This document shows, piece after piece, positions 32,666 to 41,411 of a stretch of 64,000 bases of DNA. This stretch comes from JBNFVY01 sp049943335 (lineage in GTDB: Bacteria > Pseudomonadota > Alphaproteobacteria > Rhodobacterales > Rhodobacteraceae), in NCBI RefSeq assembly GCF_049943335.1, contig NZ_JBNFVY010000001.1, positions 310,001 through 374,000 on the forward strand. The letters run 5' to 3'. The position numbers and the translations under genes are program-made. The stretch's first letter is position 1. The number at the start of each line of letters is the position of its first letter. The notes beneath the pieces are model-generated. The model did not search any database. It was not told where the DNA came from and worked only from the letters and a program-made list of their open reading frames with translations.

Positions 32666-33792
32666 TCCGCGGCTACCGCGAAACTGGATTTGGGCAAATG
32701 AATTCCATTTTCCCGAAGAACGGCGATCATCCCGGCGCGAAACGCCGGTTCGCCGAATTGGACGGCGTGCGATCTGAGGCCAATGGGGTCAAGTTGATCC
32801 AGCTTATCGGCTTCAAACCGCTCAACCGCATCAATAAGCCCCTCGGCGGACTGGTCATCATATAACACCCCGGTTTTCCGATCCACGATTGTGTCAGTTG
32901 CGCCGCCACGCCCCAGTGCGATGACCGGCCGCCCCGACGCCATCGCTTCGACGGGCACAATTCCGAAATCTTCTTCGCCGGGAAATATCAGGGCCTTGCA
33001 GCGCGCCATGTGGTCCTGAAGTGTCGCAAAATCGGTCTTGCCGAGAAAGTGGATCGTATTGCCAGCCCTACGTTTGAGGTCTCGGGCCGTTTTGTCCGGT
33101 CCGCCGATCACGACCAGCTTCTTGCCCATCCTTGTGAACGCTTCGACAGCGAGATCAGGGCGTTTGTAGGGGGCAAGTTCACCGACCCACAGATAGTAGT
33201 CGCCCAGAGGGCGGGTGGTGATTTCGAACGCATCCACATCCACTGGGGGCGCAAGCACGGTCGCATCGCGGCGCCAGTATTTTTGCACGCGCTTTGCAAC
33301 ATGCGTGGAATTGGCCAGAACCGTATCGACCCGCGCGGCGCTTGTGACATCCCATTTCCGAAGGCCAGGCGCAAAGACGGGCATGGCCATTTTGGCGGCC
33401 GTTCCGGCCCCCGATCGATACATGTGGTACTGATCCCAAAGATATCGCATCGGGGTGTGGCAGTAACAAATATGGGGCGCATTCACCGGTGCGATCACGC
33501 CTTTGGCCGGGCCGCTTTCGGATGAGATCACCAAGTCGTATCCCGACAGATCAAGCCGTTCCAAAGCGCCAGGCATGAATGGCAAATAGCTCTGGTAGAG
33601 CTTTCGCGCCATCGGCATGCGCCCGACCGATGTTTCGATGATCCGGTGGCGCCGCAACGTGGGGCTGAGTGCTTTGGGATCGCATACATGGGTGAAAATG
33701 TCGGCATCCGGGAAGATGCGGCACAGCGCTTCCAGGACTTTTTCGCCGCCGCGCATCCCGACCAGCCAGTAATGTATCAATGCGACTTTCAA
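32662..33792 (-). CDS. glycosyltransferase family 4 protein
   Basis: This is a 376-residue GT-B enzyme. The TTG at 33792 (MKVALIHYWLVGMRGGEKVLEAL) is preceded by AGGAAG and no ATG is available nearby. N-terminal LVGMRGGEKVLE, CYCHTPMRYLWDQY, then the C-terminal donor domain YYLWVGELAPYKRPDLAVEAF, VVIGGP, and the E-x7-E segment FGIVPVEAMASGRPVIALGRGG are all GT4 features. It probably adds one sugar to the lipid-linked repeat unit. It heads the tightly overlapping part of the operon. Confidence 0.93.
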   Translation of the reverse strand: MKVALIHYWLVGMRGGEKVLEALCRIFPDADIFTHVCDPKALSPTLRRHRIIETSVGRMPMARKLYQSYLPFMPGALERLDLSGYDLVISSESGPAKGVIAPVNAPHICYCHTPMRYLWDQYHMYRSGAGTAAKMAMPVFAPGLRKWDVTSAARVDTVLANSTHVAKRVQKYWRRDATVLAPPVDVDAFEITTRPLGDYYLWVGELAPYKRPDLAVEAFTRMGKKLVVIGGPDKTARDLKRRAGNTIHFLGKTDFATLQDHMARCKALIFPGEEDFGIVPVEAMASGRPVIALGRGGATDTIVDRKTGVLYDDQSAEGLIDAVERFEADKLDQLDPIGLRSHAVQFGEPAFRAGMIAVLRENGIHLPKSSFAVAAE

Positions 33793-33842
33793 GAGTTCTT
33801 CCTGCGAATTCCGGCGGCTTCTCCGCGCGTTTGCGAACGTGT

Positions 33843-34091
33843 TCAGGGGCGTATGGTGCGTGGGGTACTGCCCGAGTTTCCACGTTGGTTGCGCATCGTC
33901 GCGCCTAAGGCCGCACCCCCGCCAGCAAAGATCAGCGGCGCGATAAAGAACGGGATATTCGTCGCTTCTTTCACGTCCGGAATGATGACGCTTTCGTCAT
34001 TTGCCTGCATCGCTGAATCCGGCACAGCGGGCGCACAGGCTTGCAGCATCCCGAGGCTGATACCGGTTAGAATCGCAAAGGGGCGCTTCAT
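33843..34091 (-). CDS. small lipoprotein of unknown function
   Basis: This is an 82-residue protein with N-terminus MKRPFAILTGISLGMLQACA and lipobox LQAC (Cys19). The rest contains a hydrophobic stretch, IPFFIAPLIFAGGGAALGA, and a polar basic tail ending RTIRP. The lipid anchor plus possible membrane hairpin suggests an inner- or outer-membrane accessory. It lies 50 bp upstream of the GT4 gene on the same strand and may lead the EPS operon. No family is recognised. Confidence 0.7.
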   Translation of the reverse strand: MKRPFAILTGISLGMLQACAPAVPDSAMQANDESVIIPDVKEATNIPFFIAPLIFAGGGAALGATMRNQRGNSGSTPRTIRP

Positions 34092-34176
34092 GAAACTGTG
34101 TCCTTCGAGCTGAAGGTCGGCGCGAAAGAAGGGTCACCGGCCTGTGTTGGTCAGCTCAGTGTTAGACCCAATATGC

Positions 34177-34191
34177 TTAACCCACAGTTAA
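34177..34191. promoter_or_regulatory. CtrA-type binding box (TTAA-N7-TTAA)
   Basis: TTAACCCACAGTTAA is a second exact TTAA-N7-TTAA match. It lies in the divergent region between the small lipoprotein gene (86 bp away) and the Wzc-type gene (127 bp away), so it could control one or both. Binding is inferred from the motif only. Confidence 0.55.
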
Positions 34192-34317
34192 ACAATCCCG
34201 CTTAGTTAACGATGTGTCCGGACATGCCTTCAGGTTGAAATTCCCAACGGCTGCGCCGGATACAAGCGCCGGGCGACGACCCCGGCGAGAGACCAGAATG
34301 GACCACGAAAGCACAAT

Positions 34318-36405
34318 ATGGATCAGGGCACCAATGCGGTTTCTTTTGAGGCTTCGGCGATCTTCCGGGGGCTTTGGGCCGGCCGCTACACAATAGCATT
34401 CATTACAGCGATGTGCCTGTTCGTCGGTGGCTATTACGCGTTCGTTGGGGCAACTCCGCTTTTCCGCGCCAAGGCAATCGTCATGCTTGAGACCCGCGAA
34501 GAAACGGTCGTCAATCTGGATGACGTCATGGGCAATCTTTCGGGTGATGCGTCGGTCGTGGCGTCAGAAGTCGAAGTGCTTCGGGCCCGCGGCTTGATGG
34601 GCAAGGTGGTGGACCGGCTTGAATTGAGCAATGATCCCGAATTCAATCCGACCCTCAGATTGCCGACCTTTCTATCCCAGATCCGTAAGGAAATTGAAGA
34701 ACAGCTGGGGATAACCGTGTCGGGGTCTGCACCCTTGAATGAAGAAGATATCCGCAACATCGCGATCGACATCCTGCTTGCGCAGAGCACTGTGCGCAAT
34801 ATCCCCAAGAGCTTGGTGTTCGAGATCTCGGTTCAGACCACCGCGCCCAAAAAGTCCGCCAGGATCGCCGACACGATTGCCGAACTTTATATCCTGAATC
34901 AGATCGAAGTGAAATTCGACGCGACCGCTCAAGCGACATCCTGGCTGACCGGGCGGGTCGCGGAATTAGAGGATGAACTGGAAGCCAACGAGGCGCGGGT
35001 CACCCAGTTTACAGCCGAGACGGAACTTGTGACGCCAGCAGGATTGGCCGCACTTGAGCGGCAGTTGAAGGACCTGCGCGACAAGGTAGACGTCGCAAGA
35101 GCCGTCGCCGAGCAGAAACGTGCCCGACTGAGTGAACTGCAAAACGCAAATGGTCTTGATGCCCAAAGAGAAGTGGCCGCAGACCCCGAGTTGGAAAAGG
35201 TGGCGATCCGATTGGCAAGCGTCGATGACAAGGCCTTGGTAAACCTCTTTCAAGCTCGGTTCGCACGCATTGTCGCGAACGCGCAAGATGAAGCCAAAAA
35301 GGCTGATATCCAATTGGGCAGTTGGCAGGCGGCAAAAGACAAAGTGGCCAGCCAGATTGAGCGCCAGAGCCAAGATTTGATCGCACTCCAGCAGCTGACC
35401 CGCGAGGCCGAAGCCAGCCGGTTGCTGTATGAATACTTTCTGGGTCGACTCAAGGAAACGTCCGCACAGCAGGGGATTCAACAGGCCGATAGCCGTATCT
35501 TGTCATCGGCGGTCGCGCCGCGCGCAGCCGCATCGCCCAAACGCGGGATGATATTGGCGATGTCCGCGATGTTCGGCCTGGTATTCGGCGCAGCGGTGGT
35601 CCTGCTGAGCGAATGGCGCAACAACACGTTCAGAACCGCACGCGATCTGGAAGAGGCAACAGGGGTGACCGTGTTGGGGCAAGTGCCGATTATTCCCGGG
35701 AAGAACCGCCAAAGAACGCTTGCCTATTTGAATGAACGTCCAACGTCCGCCGCCGCCGAAGCCGTGCGAAATCTACGCACGTCGGTCCTGTTGTCGAATA
35801 TCGACAAGACGCCGAAAGTGATCGTTTCTACATCGTCTGTGCCAGGTGAAGGCAAAACGACCAACTCGCTTGCTCTTGCATTGAACTGCGCAGGTATGGG
35901 CAAGCGCGTTCTGTTGATCGAAGGAGATATCCGGCGGCGGGTGTTTTCCGAGTATTTTCCGAACGAGGCGCGTGGCGGGCTCGTATCTGTCTTGGCAGGT
36001 GAGGTTCCGTTCGAACAAGCGCTGCATCGCGATCCGGTCTACGGCATAGACCTGTTGTTCGGCGAACGATCGATGATCAACGCGGCCGATTTTTTCAGTT
36101 CGGACGCATTCGCGGGCTTTATCGACGCGTTGCGTGATCACTACCACATGATTGTCATCGACACCCCGCCGGTCTTGGTCGTTCCTGACGCGCGTATTCT
36201 TGCACAGGTGTCTGACGCGGTGCTGTTTACCGTCAAATGGGACCACACCACCCGCACCCAAGTCGAAGACGCATTGCACATGTTCAAGAGTGCCAATCAG
36301 AAAGTATCGGGCCTGATCCTGAGCCAAGTGCACCCGAAAGGTGCCAAACGGTATGGGTACGGGGACTCATACGGCGCCTACGGCGAGGAATATTACGCGG
36401 GTTGA
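34318..36405 (+). CDS. Wzc/ExoP-type chain-length determinant fused to BY-kinase
   Basis: This is a 695-residue inner-membrane protein. TM1 is RYTIAFITAMCLFVGGYYAF, the Wzz domain (ATPLFRAKAIVMLETREE...) and a coiled coil span residues about 60-400, TM2 is MILAMSAMFGLVFGAAVVLL, and the cytoplasmic kinase has Walker A SSVPGEGKTTNSLALAL, A' VLLIEGDIRRRVF and Walker B MIVIDTPPVLVVPDAR. The tail has a tyrosine cluster, YGYGDSYGAYGEEYYAG. It controls polysaccharide length and export. It is a second, fused system beside the split pair at 23206-25582. CtrA-type box upstream. Confidence 0.93.
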   Translation: MDQGTNAVSFEASAIFRGLWAGRYTIAFITAMCLFVGGYYAFVGATPLFRAKAIVMLETREETVVNLDDVMGNLSGDASVVASEVEVLRARGLMGKVVDRLELSNDPEFNPTLRLPTFLSQIRKEIEEQLGITVSGSAPLNEEDIRNIAIDILLAQSTVRNIPKSLVFEISVQTTAPKKSARIADTIAELYILNQIEVKFDATAQATSWLTGRVAELEDELEANEARVTQFTAETELVTPAGLAALERQLKDLRDKVDVARAVAEQKRARLSELQNANGLDAQREVAADPELEKVAIRLASVDDKALVNLFQARFARIVANAQDEAKKADIQLGSWQAAKDKVASQIERQSQDLIALQQLTREAEASRLLYEYFLGRLKETSAQQGIQQADSRILSSAVAPRAAASPKRGMILAMSAMFGLVFGAAVVLLSEWRNNTFRTARDLEEATGVTVLGQVPIIPGKNRQRTLAYLNERPTSAAAEAVRNLRTSVLLSNIDKTPKVIVSTSSVPGEGKTTNSLALALNCAGMGKRVLLIEGDIRRRVFSEYFPNEARGGLVSVLAGEVPFEQALHRDPVYGIDLLFGERSMINAADFFSSDAFAGFIDALRDHYHMIVIDTPPVLVVPDARILAQVSDAVLFTVKWDHTTRTQVEDALHMFKSANQKVSGLILSQVHPKGAKRYGYGDSYGAYGEEYYAG

Positions 36406-37256
36406 TCTTGGGTCACGAGGGCTTTCAAGCCGACCCTGTAGTCCGGGTAGAGCAGATCGACCCCCAATTCATCCTTGATGCGTTTGTTACAGACCCGCTT
36501 GCTTTCGGCATAGAAACTGCGCGCCATCGGGCTCATGTCGGCGGTATCGAAATCTTCGGCTGGCGGGGTCGGTAGCCCGAGAAGCTCTGCGGCATATTCC
36601 AGAACGTCCTGAGGCGGAGCTGGATCGTCATCACAGACGTTGTACACGGCCCCCGGATTGGGGCGCGCGATTGACGCGCGCAGGACCTGCGCGATGTCAT
36701 CCACATGTATGCGCGAAAACACCTGACCCTTTTTGATAATTCGCCGCGCAGTTCCCGAGCGCACCTTGGAAAACGGCCCCCGGCCCGGCCCGTAGATCCC
36801 TGCCAACCGAAAGATATGCAGCGGCAATCCATGGTCCTGTGCCACCGCTTGCCAGGCGGCCTCGACCTCTTTTCGGCGTCTGCCACGAAGGGTCGAAGGG
36901 GCAACCTCGTCTTCTTCAGTGACCCAGCCCCCGCGGCGGTCGCCGTAGACGCCAGTCGTCGAAAAGTAGCCGATCCAGTCCAGATGCGTTGCCGCTGCTA
37001 TGTCATCGGCGTACTGGTGCAAGAACGGGTCGCCCTCGTCGCCCGGTCCGGCGGAAACCAACAGGTGTGTCGCATGTGACAACTCGTGGGCGATGTCGTC
37101 ACCGGGAAAAAGAACCATCCGGCTTGCATCCGGCGCGCGCTGCATTTTGTCTTTTGATCGCGTCGTGCCGACAACCTCCCAGCCGTCATGAACTAACGTT
37201 CTGGAAAAAGCCTGGGCGCAGTACCCGTGTCCGATGGAGAGCAGTCTGAAGGTCAT
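36393..37256 (-). CDS. SDR family NAD-dependent epimerase-like protein (YeeZ type)
   Basis: This is a 287-residue protein. The ATG at 37256 (MTFRLLSIGHGYCAQAFSRTL) starts directly at the Rossmann loop GHGYCAQAF; the longer frame adds eight unlikely residues. Further motifs are IGYFSTTGVYGDRRGGWVTEED, LHIFRLAGIYGPGRGPFSKVR and FSRIHVDDIAQVLRASI. It resembles YeeZ-like atypical SDRs, whose substrate is unknown. It overlaps the end of the Wzc-type gene by 13 bases tail-to-tail and is probably not part of EPS synthesis. Confidence 0.85.
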   Translation of the reverse strand: MTFRLLSIGHGYCAQAFSRTLVHDGWEVVGTTRSKDKMQRAPDASRMVLFPGDDIAHELSHATHLLVSAGPGDEGDPFLHQYADDIAAATHLDWIGYFSTTGVYGDRRGGWVTEEDEVAPSTLRGRRRKEVEAAWQAVAQDHGLPLHIFRLAGIYGPGRGPFSKVRSGTARRIIKKGQVFSRIHVDDIAQVLRASIARPNPGAVYNVCDDDPAPPQDVLEYAAELLGLPTPPAEDFDTADMSPMARSFYAESKRVCNKRIKDELGVDLLYPDYRVGLKALVTQDQPA

Positions 37257-37359
37257 GGTCCTGATATGTAAACAAGTCATCTGATGATCAAGCCGGTTGC
37301 TCTTGCTCTTGCTGACTTAATGGGGAAACCTGCGCCTGAGGCTCAAAAAAGGAAAAAAA

Positions 37360-38844
37360 ATGAACGCAAGCCACGCAAATATTCCGATCCGCACGCCCGA
37401 TCCGCGCCGACATGAGGCCTTTACTGACCCCGCCGCGGCCGTTTCGCGATTGATCGAACTCTATGAAGAAGCCACGCAATTCCTTTGCTCGAAGTTTTCC
37501 GAACATGCCGGGTCCACGCAGCCGAGCGCCAGGTTTCGCGCCTTTTATCCCGAAATCCGTGTGTCGATCACGTCCTATGCGCAGGTCGACAGCCGCTTGT
37601 CTTTCGGCCACATGGCGACCCCGGGAACCTATGCCACAACAATCTCTCGCCCGGACCTTTTCAAAAGTTACCTGACGCAGCAAATCGCCCTGATCATCAA
37701 GAACCACAAGGTCCCCGTCTTGATCGGCCCGTCCTTGACCGCGATGCCGGTCCATTTTGCCGTCGCCAACGACGCCAATGTGTCCGTGCCGCAGGAAGGC
37801 GCAATGGCCTATCCTTTGCGCGATGCTTTTGACGTGCCCGACCTATCGACGACCCATGACGACATCGTTAACGGCTACGGGTTCACCTACGAAGACGGTG
37901 CGGGGCCATTGGCGCCCTTTACCGCGCAGAGGGTCGATTATTCGCTGGCCCGCTTGGCGCACTATACCGCGACCGAGCCCGAGCATTTCCAGAACCATGT
38001 TCTGTTTACGAACTACCAATTCTATGTCGAGGAATTCGAAGTTTATGCGCGCGCCCAGCTGAGGGACCCCGACAGTGGATACACCGCTTTTGTTGGGCCG
38101 GGAAATCAGGTGATCACGTCGGGCGATGCCCCGATGACCACGCCCGCGAAACTGCCCCAGATGCCAACCTATCACCTGTGCCGTGAAAATGGGGCGGGCG
38201 TCACCTTGGTGAATATCGGGGTGGGACCATCCAACGCGAAAACGGCGACCGATCACATAGCGGTCCTGCGTCCGCACGCGTGGCTGATGGTTGGGCATTG
38301 CGCTGGGTTGCGCAATTCACAGAGGCTGGGCGATTTCGTGCTGGCGCACGGATACCTTCGCGAAGATCATGTGCTTGACGATGACTTGCCTGTTTGGGTG
38401 CCGATCCCGGCGCTGGCCGAAATTCAGGTCGCCCTGGAAGATGCCGTCGAAGAGGTGACCGAGCTGGAGGGCTTCGAGCTCAAGCGGATCATGCGCACTG
38501 GCACGGTCGCCACCATCGACAATCGCAATTGGGAACTTCGGGACCAGTCGGGACCTGTCCAGCGCCTGTCTCAATCGCGGGCGATTGCGCTGGATATGGA
38601 AAGCGCGACAATCGCTGCAAACGGGTTTCGCTTCCGGGTGCCCTACGGTACGCTTTTGTGCGTTTCTGACAAACCGCTGCATGGCGAACTAAAGCTGCCG
38701 GGCATGGCATCCGACTTCTACAAAACGCAAGTCGCACGCCATTTGCTCATCGGAATTTGCGCGATGGAAAAAATCCGCGAGATGCCTTTGGAACGCATTC
38801 ACAGCCGGAAATTGCGCTCATTCGAAGAGACCGCATTCCTCTGA
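37360..38844 (+). CDS. amn: AMP nucleosidase
   Basis: This is a 494-residue enzyme, similar in length to E. coli Amn (about 484). It hydrolyses AMP to adenine and ribose-5-phosphate in purine salvage. N-terminal AMP-nucleosidase domain: FYPEIRVSITSYAQVDSRLSFG, TPGTYATTISRPDLF. C-terminal phosphorylase-like domain: VTLVNIGVGPSNAKTATDH, LRPHAWLMVGHCAGLRNSQ, AIALDMESATIAANGFRFRVPYGTLLCVSDKPLHGELKLPG. An A-rich stretch with AAGGAAA lies before the ATG. It stands alone, divergent from the SDR gene. Confidence 0.95.
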   Translation: MNASHANIPIRTPDPRRHEAFTDPAAAVSRLIELYEEATQFLCSKFSEHAGSTQPSARFRAFYPEIRVSITSYAQVDSRLSFGHMATPGTYATTISRPDLFKSYLTQQIALIIKNHKVPVLIGPSLTAMPVHFAVANDANVSVPQEGAMAYPLRDAFDVPDLSTTHDDIVNGYGFTYEDGAGPLAPFTAQRVDYSLARLAHYTATEPEHFQNHVLFTNYQFYVEEFEVYARAQLRDPDSGYTAFVGPGNQVITSGDAPMTTPAKLPQMPTYHLCRENGAGVTLVNIGVGPSNAKTATDHIAVLRPHAWLMVGHCAGLRNSQRLGDFVLAHGYLREDHVLDDDLPVWVPIPALAEIQVALEDAVEEVTELEGFELKRIMRTGTVATIDNRNWELRDQSGPVQRLSQSRAIALDMESATIAANGFRFRVPYGTLLCVSDKPLHGELKLPGMASDFYKTQVARHLLIGICAMEKIREMPLERIHSRKLRSFEETAFL

Positions 38845-38976
38845 CCTCGCGGAAACCCAACAAAATAAGCGAAAAAGTGACCCTAGGCCTACACTAATTG
38901 TTGTGTGCCACCGCAACATTCGCGTACAACAACGCCATAATCCCCTATTACAAGGGGGAGGTACGAGGAGATAGAA

Positions 38977-39264
38977 ATGTCCAAACCATTGACTAAAACC
39001 CAGCTCGTCGCCGCTCTGGCCGAAGAAATGGACACCGATAAGAAATCGGCAAATGCGGCGCTTGAAGCCATTACGACAATCATCACCAAGGAAGTTTCGA
39101 ACGGCGGCGCCGTCACTCTTCCTGGCGTTGGCAAGATCATGTGCCGGGCTCGCCCCGAACGGATGGTTCGCAATCCCGCCACCGGAGAACAAATCCAGAA
39201 GCCTGCTGACAAGGTTGTGAAAATGACCATTGCGAAGGCTCTGAAAGACAGCGTGAACGGCTGA
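38977..39264 (+). CDS. HU family DNA-binding protein
   Basis: This is a 95-residue HU/IHF-type histone-like protein. KTQLVAALAEEMDTDKKSANAAL is the N-terminal helical dimer region, VTLPGVGKIMCRARPERMVRNPATGEQIQ is the beta-arm with the conserved RNPxTG. It is basic and cytosolic and binds DNA without much sequence specificity. GAGGAG lies eight bases before the ATG, and a strong terminator follows. The usual final proline-rich DNA arm is intact. Confidence 0.95.
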   Translation: MSKPLTKTQLVAALAEEMDTDKKSANAALEAITTIITKEVSNGGAVTLPGVGKIMCRARPERMVRNPATGEQIQKPADKVVKMTIAKALKDSVNG

Positions 39265-39285
39265 GCCGTTGCAATCCACGATCAA

Positions 39286-39315
39286 AAGGCCGTCCCGTCA
39301 GGGGCGGCCTTTTTT
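39286..39315 (+). terminator. rho-independent terminator after the HU gene
   Basis: AAGGCCGTCCC - GTCA - GGGGCGGCCTT forms an 11-bp stem with one G-T pair, followed by TTTT, and preceded by AAAA in the opposite direction. It lies 21 bases after the HU stop. Confidence 0.92.
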
Positions 39316-39387
39316 GACTTAGGCCTGCCGCCGTCGTAGCCCCAGTCGTAGCCGCAAGCGAAGCGCGGCCCCGGGAAAAGAGGAACA

Positions 39388-40257
39388 ATGGATTTTCGAG
39401 CGCTCCTTGCCGGACTGGCCTTTGCCGCAATGTGGAGCTCGGCTTTCACATCAGCTCGGATCATTGTGACCAACGCACCGCCTCTTGCGGTGTCGTCGGT
39501 CAGGTTTTTCATCGCCGGGATCATTGGCGTTCTGCTGGCGCGGGCGTTGGGCCAAACCTGGCACCTGACGCGCAATCAATGGCGCACGGTCTTGATTTTC
39601 GGCTTTTGCCAGAACGCGATCTATCTGGGATTCAACTTTTTCGCGATGCAGACCATCGAAGCATCCTTGGCCGCCGTCATCGCATCCAGCATGCCCCTGA
39701 TTGTCGCATTTCTTGGCTGGAGCATTTTTCGCCGTCCCTTGGATCTGCAGTCGATCTTGGGACTGCTCCTTGGGTTTGCCGGTGTTGCGCTGATCATGTC
39801 CGGCCGCATTGGCGGCGGTACAGATCCCATCGGACTGGCGCTGTGTCTGGCCGGGGCGGCTGCCCTTGCAATTGCGACATTGGCCGTTCAGGGCAGTTCA
39901 GCGCAGGGCAACATGCTCATGGTCGTGGGATTGCAAATGTTTGTCGGTGCTATTGCTTTGGGTATCGCGTCGCCGGTTTTTGACACCTACGAATTTAATA
40001 TCACCCCGGCCGTCGTAATCGCGTTTTCATATACCGTGCTCGTTCCGGGGCTGTTGGCAACGCTTGTTTGGTTCTGGTTGGTAAACCGGATCGGTTCCGT
40101 CAAGGCAGCGGTGTTTCATTTCCTGACCCCGTTTCTGGGCGTCGCAATCGCAGCGCTGATTCTGGGGGAGCAAGTGACCCATCGCGACATCGTCGGGGTT
40201 GTGATCATCACCGTTGGCATTATCGCTGTGCAAACCGCGCGGGTGCGCACGACATAG
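39388..40257 (+). CDS. EamA/DMT family transporter
   Basis: This 289-residue protein has ten hydrophobic segments in two EamA repeats. The N-terminal MDFRALLAGLAFAAMWSSAFTSARIIV has the WSSAF motif usual in this family, and the second repeat ends PFLGVAIAALILGEQVTHRDIVGVVIITVGI with the E in LGE. DMT transporters export amino acids or other metabolites; the substrate cannot be assigned. It is independent of the glycan genes on either side. Confidence 0.93.
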   Translation: MDFRALLAGLAFAAMWSSAFTSARIIVTNAPPLAVSSVRFFIAGIIGVLLARALGQTWHLTRNQWRTVLIFGFCQNAIYLGFNFFAMQTIEASLAAVIASSMPLIVAFLGWSIFRRPLDLQSILGLLLGFAGVALIMSGRIGGGTDPIGLALCLAGAAALAIATLAVQGSSAQGNMLMVVGLQMFVGAIALGIASPVFDTYEFNITPAVVIAFSYTVLVPGLLATLVWFWLVNRIGSVKAAVFHFLTPFLGVAIAALILGEQVTHRDIVGVVIITVGIIAVQTARVRTT

Positions 40258-40334
40258 GGCCCGATTTTAGCGCCTGTTAACCTTCTTCTGCAATCTTTGG
40301 GACAACAACGATTGACGCAGAAGGGACAATCGAA

Positions 40335-41411
40335 ATGCAGGCGGCGCGCGTTTTCATAACCGGCGGTGCTGGGTTCATAGGCTCTCATTTGGTGCAGGCC
40401 TTGACCGGGACATGCGATGTATTCGTGTTCGACAACCTGTCCCCTCGGGCGCATCGAAAAAACACCGAAAACCTCGCAAGAGTTCGAAAAAGCGGTGCGC
40501 GGGTCTTTCTCGGCGATATCCGGGATGTTGCCGCATTGACCGACGCAGTTGCTTTGGCCCGTCCCGATGTCGTCGTGCATCTGGCGGCTGAAACGGGCAC
40601 CGGCGAAAGCTATGATCAACCGTCTCTCTATTGCCAGGTCAATGTAGATGGCACGGCCCATCTGATTGACGCCCTACGGTCTGCAGGGCCCCCGAAGCGT
40701 TTGCTGTTGGCCAGCACGCGCGCTGTTTATGGCGAAGGCGCGTATGTCGATGACTTTGGGTGCCCGGCGATGGCGCTGCCGCGTCTGCGGCGCGATCTCG
40801 AGGCGGGCGATTTTCAGGTTTATGACAAACAGCGCCGACCACTCACGGCAGTACCAGCCTCAAGCACGCAGGCGCCATCGCCCGTGTCGGTGTACGCGTC
40901 TAGCAAGCTCATGCAGGAACACCTGCTGACACAAGCGTTTTGGGGGTCTGAAACCCAGGTTTGTTCCTTCCGCCTGCAAAATATTTTCGGGCCCAGCCAG
41001 TCGCTTATTAACCCTTACACCGGCGTTCTATCCTGCTTTGCCCAACGCATTGCCGCAAAAGCGTCGCTGGACATCTACGAGGACGGCGGGATCACCCGCG
41101 ATTTTCTCTATGTCACTGATGCGGCAGCCGCGCTGGCTTGCGCGGTTCATGCGCGCGATTTGCCAACTGTTCTGGATATCGGATCGGGCGACCGCAGCAC
41201 GATCCTTGCCGTGGCGCAAACGATGCTGGCCAAATCCGGCCAGCCAATGGAAAATGCCCGGATTTCGGGCCGCTTCAGGCCCGGCGACATTCGTCATGCA
41301 TGGGCAGACATTTCTGAAGCACAACGTGTTCTTGACTGGCGCCCACAGGTGAAATTGCGCGATGGTCTGTCCCGCCTTCTTGGCTGGTCTGCGGAAATGA
41401 TTGCGGCATGA
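40335..41411 (+). CDS. NAD-dependent nucleotide-sugar epimerase/dehydratase
   Basis: This is a 358-residue extended SDR. VFITGGAGFIGSHLVQAL is the NAD-binding loop, DVVVHLAAETGTGESYDQPSLYCQVN is typical of nucleotide-sugar epimerases, STRAVYGEG carries the active-site serine/threonine, and YASSK the catalytic tyrosine/lysine. FGPSQSLINPYTGVLSCF and the long insert after VYGEG (residues about 135-175) resemble dTDP-L-rhamnose 4-epimerase-like enzymes. Reaction and donor are inferred only. It starts an ATGA-coupled three-gene operon. Confidence 0.85.
   Translation: MQAARVFITGGAGFIGSHLVQALTGTCDVFVFDNLSPRAHRKNTENLARVRKSGARVFLGDIRDVAALTDAVALARPDVVVHLAAETGTGESYDQPSLYCQVNVDGTAHLIDALRSAGPPKRLLLASTRAVYGEGAYVDDFGCPAMALPRLRRDLEAGDFQVYDKQRRPLTAVPASSTQAPSPVSVYASSKLMQEHLLTQAFWGSETQVCSFRLQNIFGPSQSLINPYTGVLSCFAQRIAAKASLDIYEDGGITRDFLYVTDAAAALACAVHARDLPTVLDIGSGDRSTILAVAQTMLAKSGQPMENARISGRFRPGDIRHAWADISEAQRVLDWRPQVKLRDGLSRLLGWSAEMIAA

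Noticed and set aside
38941..38960. CCCCT-ATTACA-AGGGG hairpin before the HU gene
   Set aside because: The stem is only five base pairs and overlaps the ribosome-binding region by chance composition; not enough for a regulatory call.
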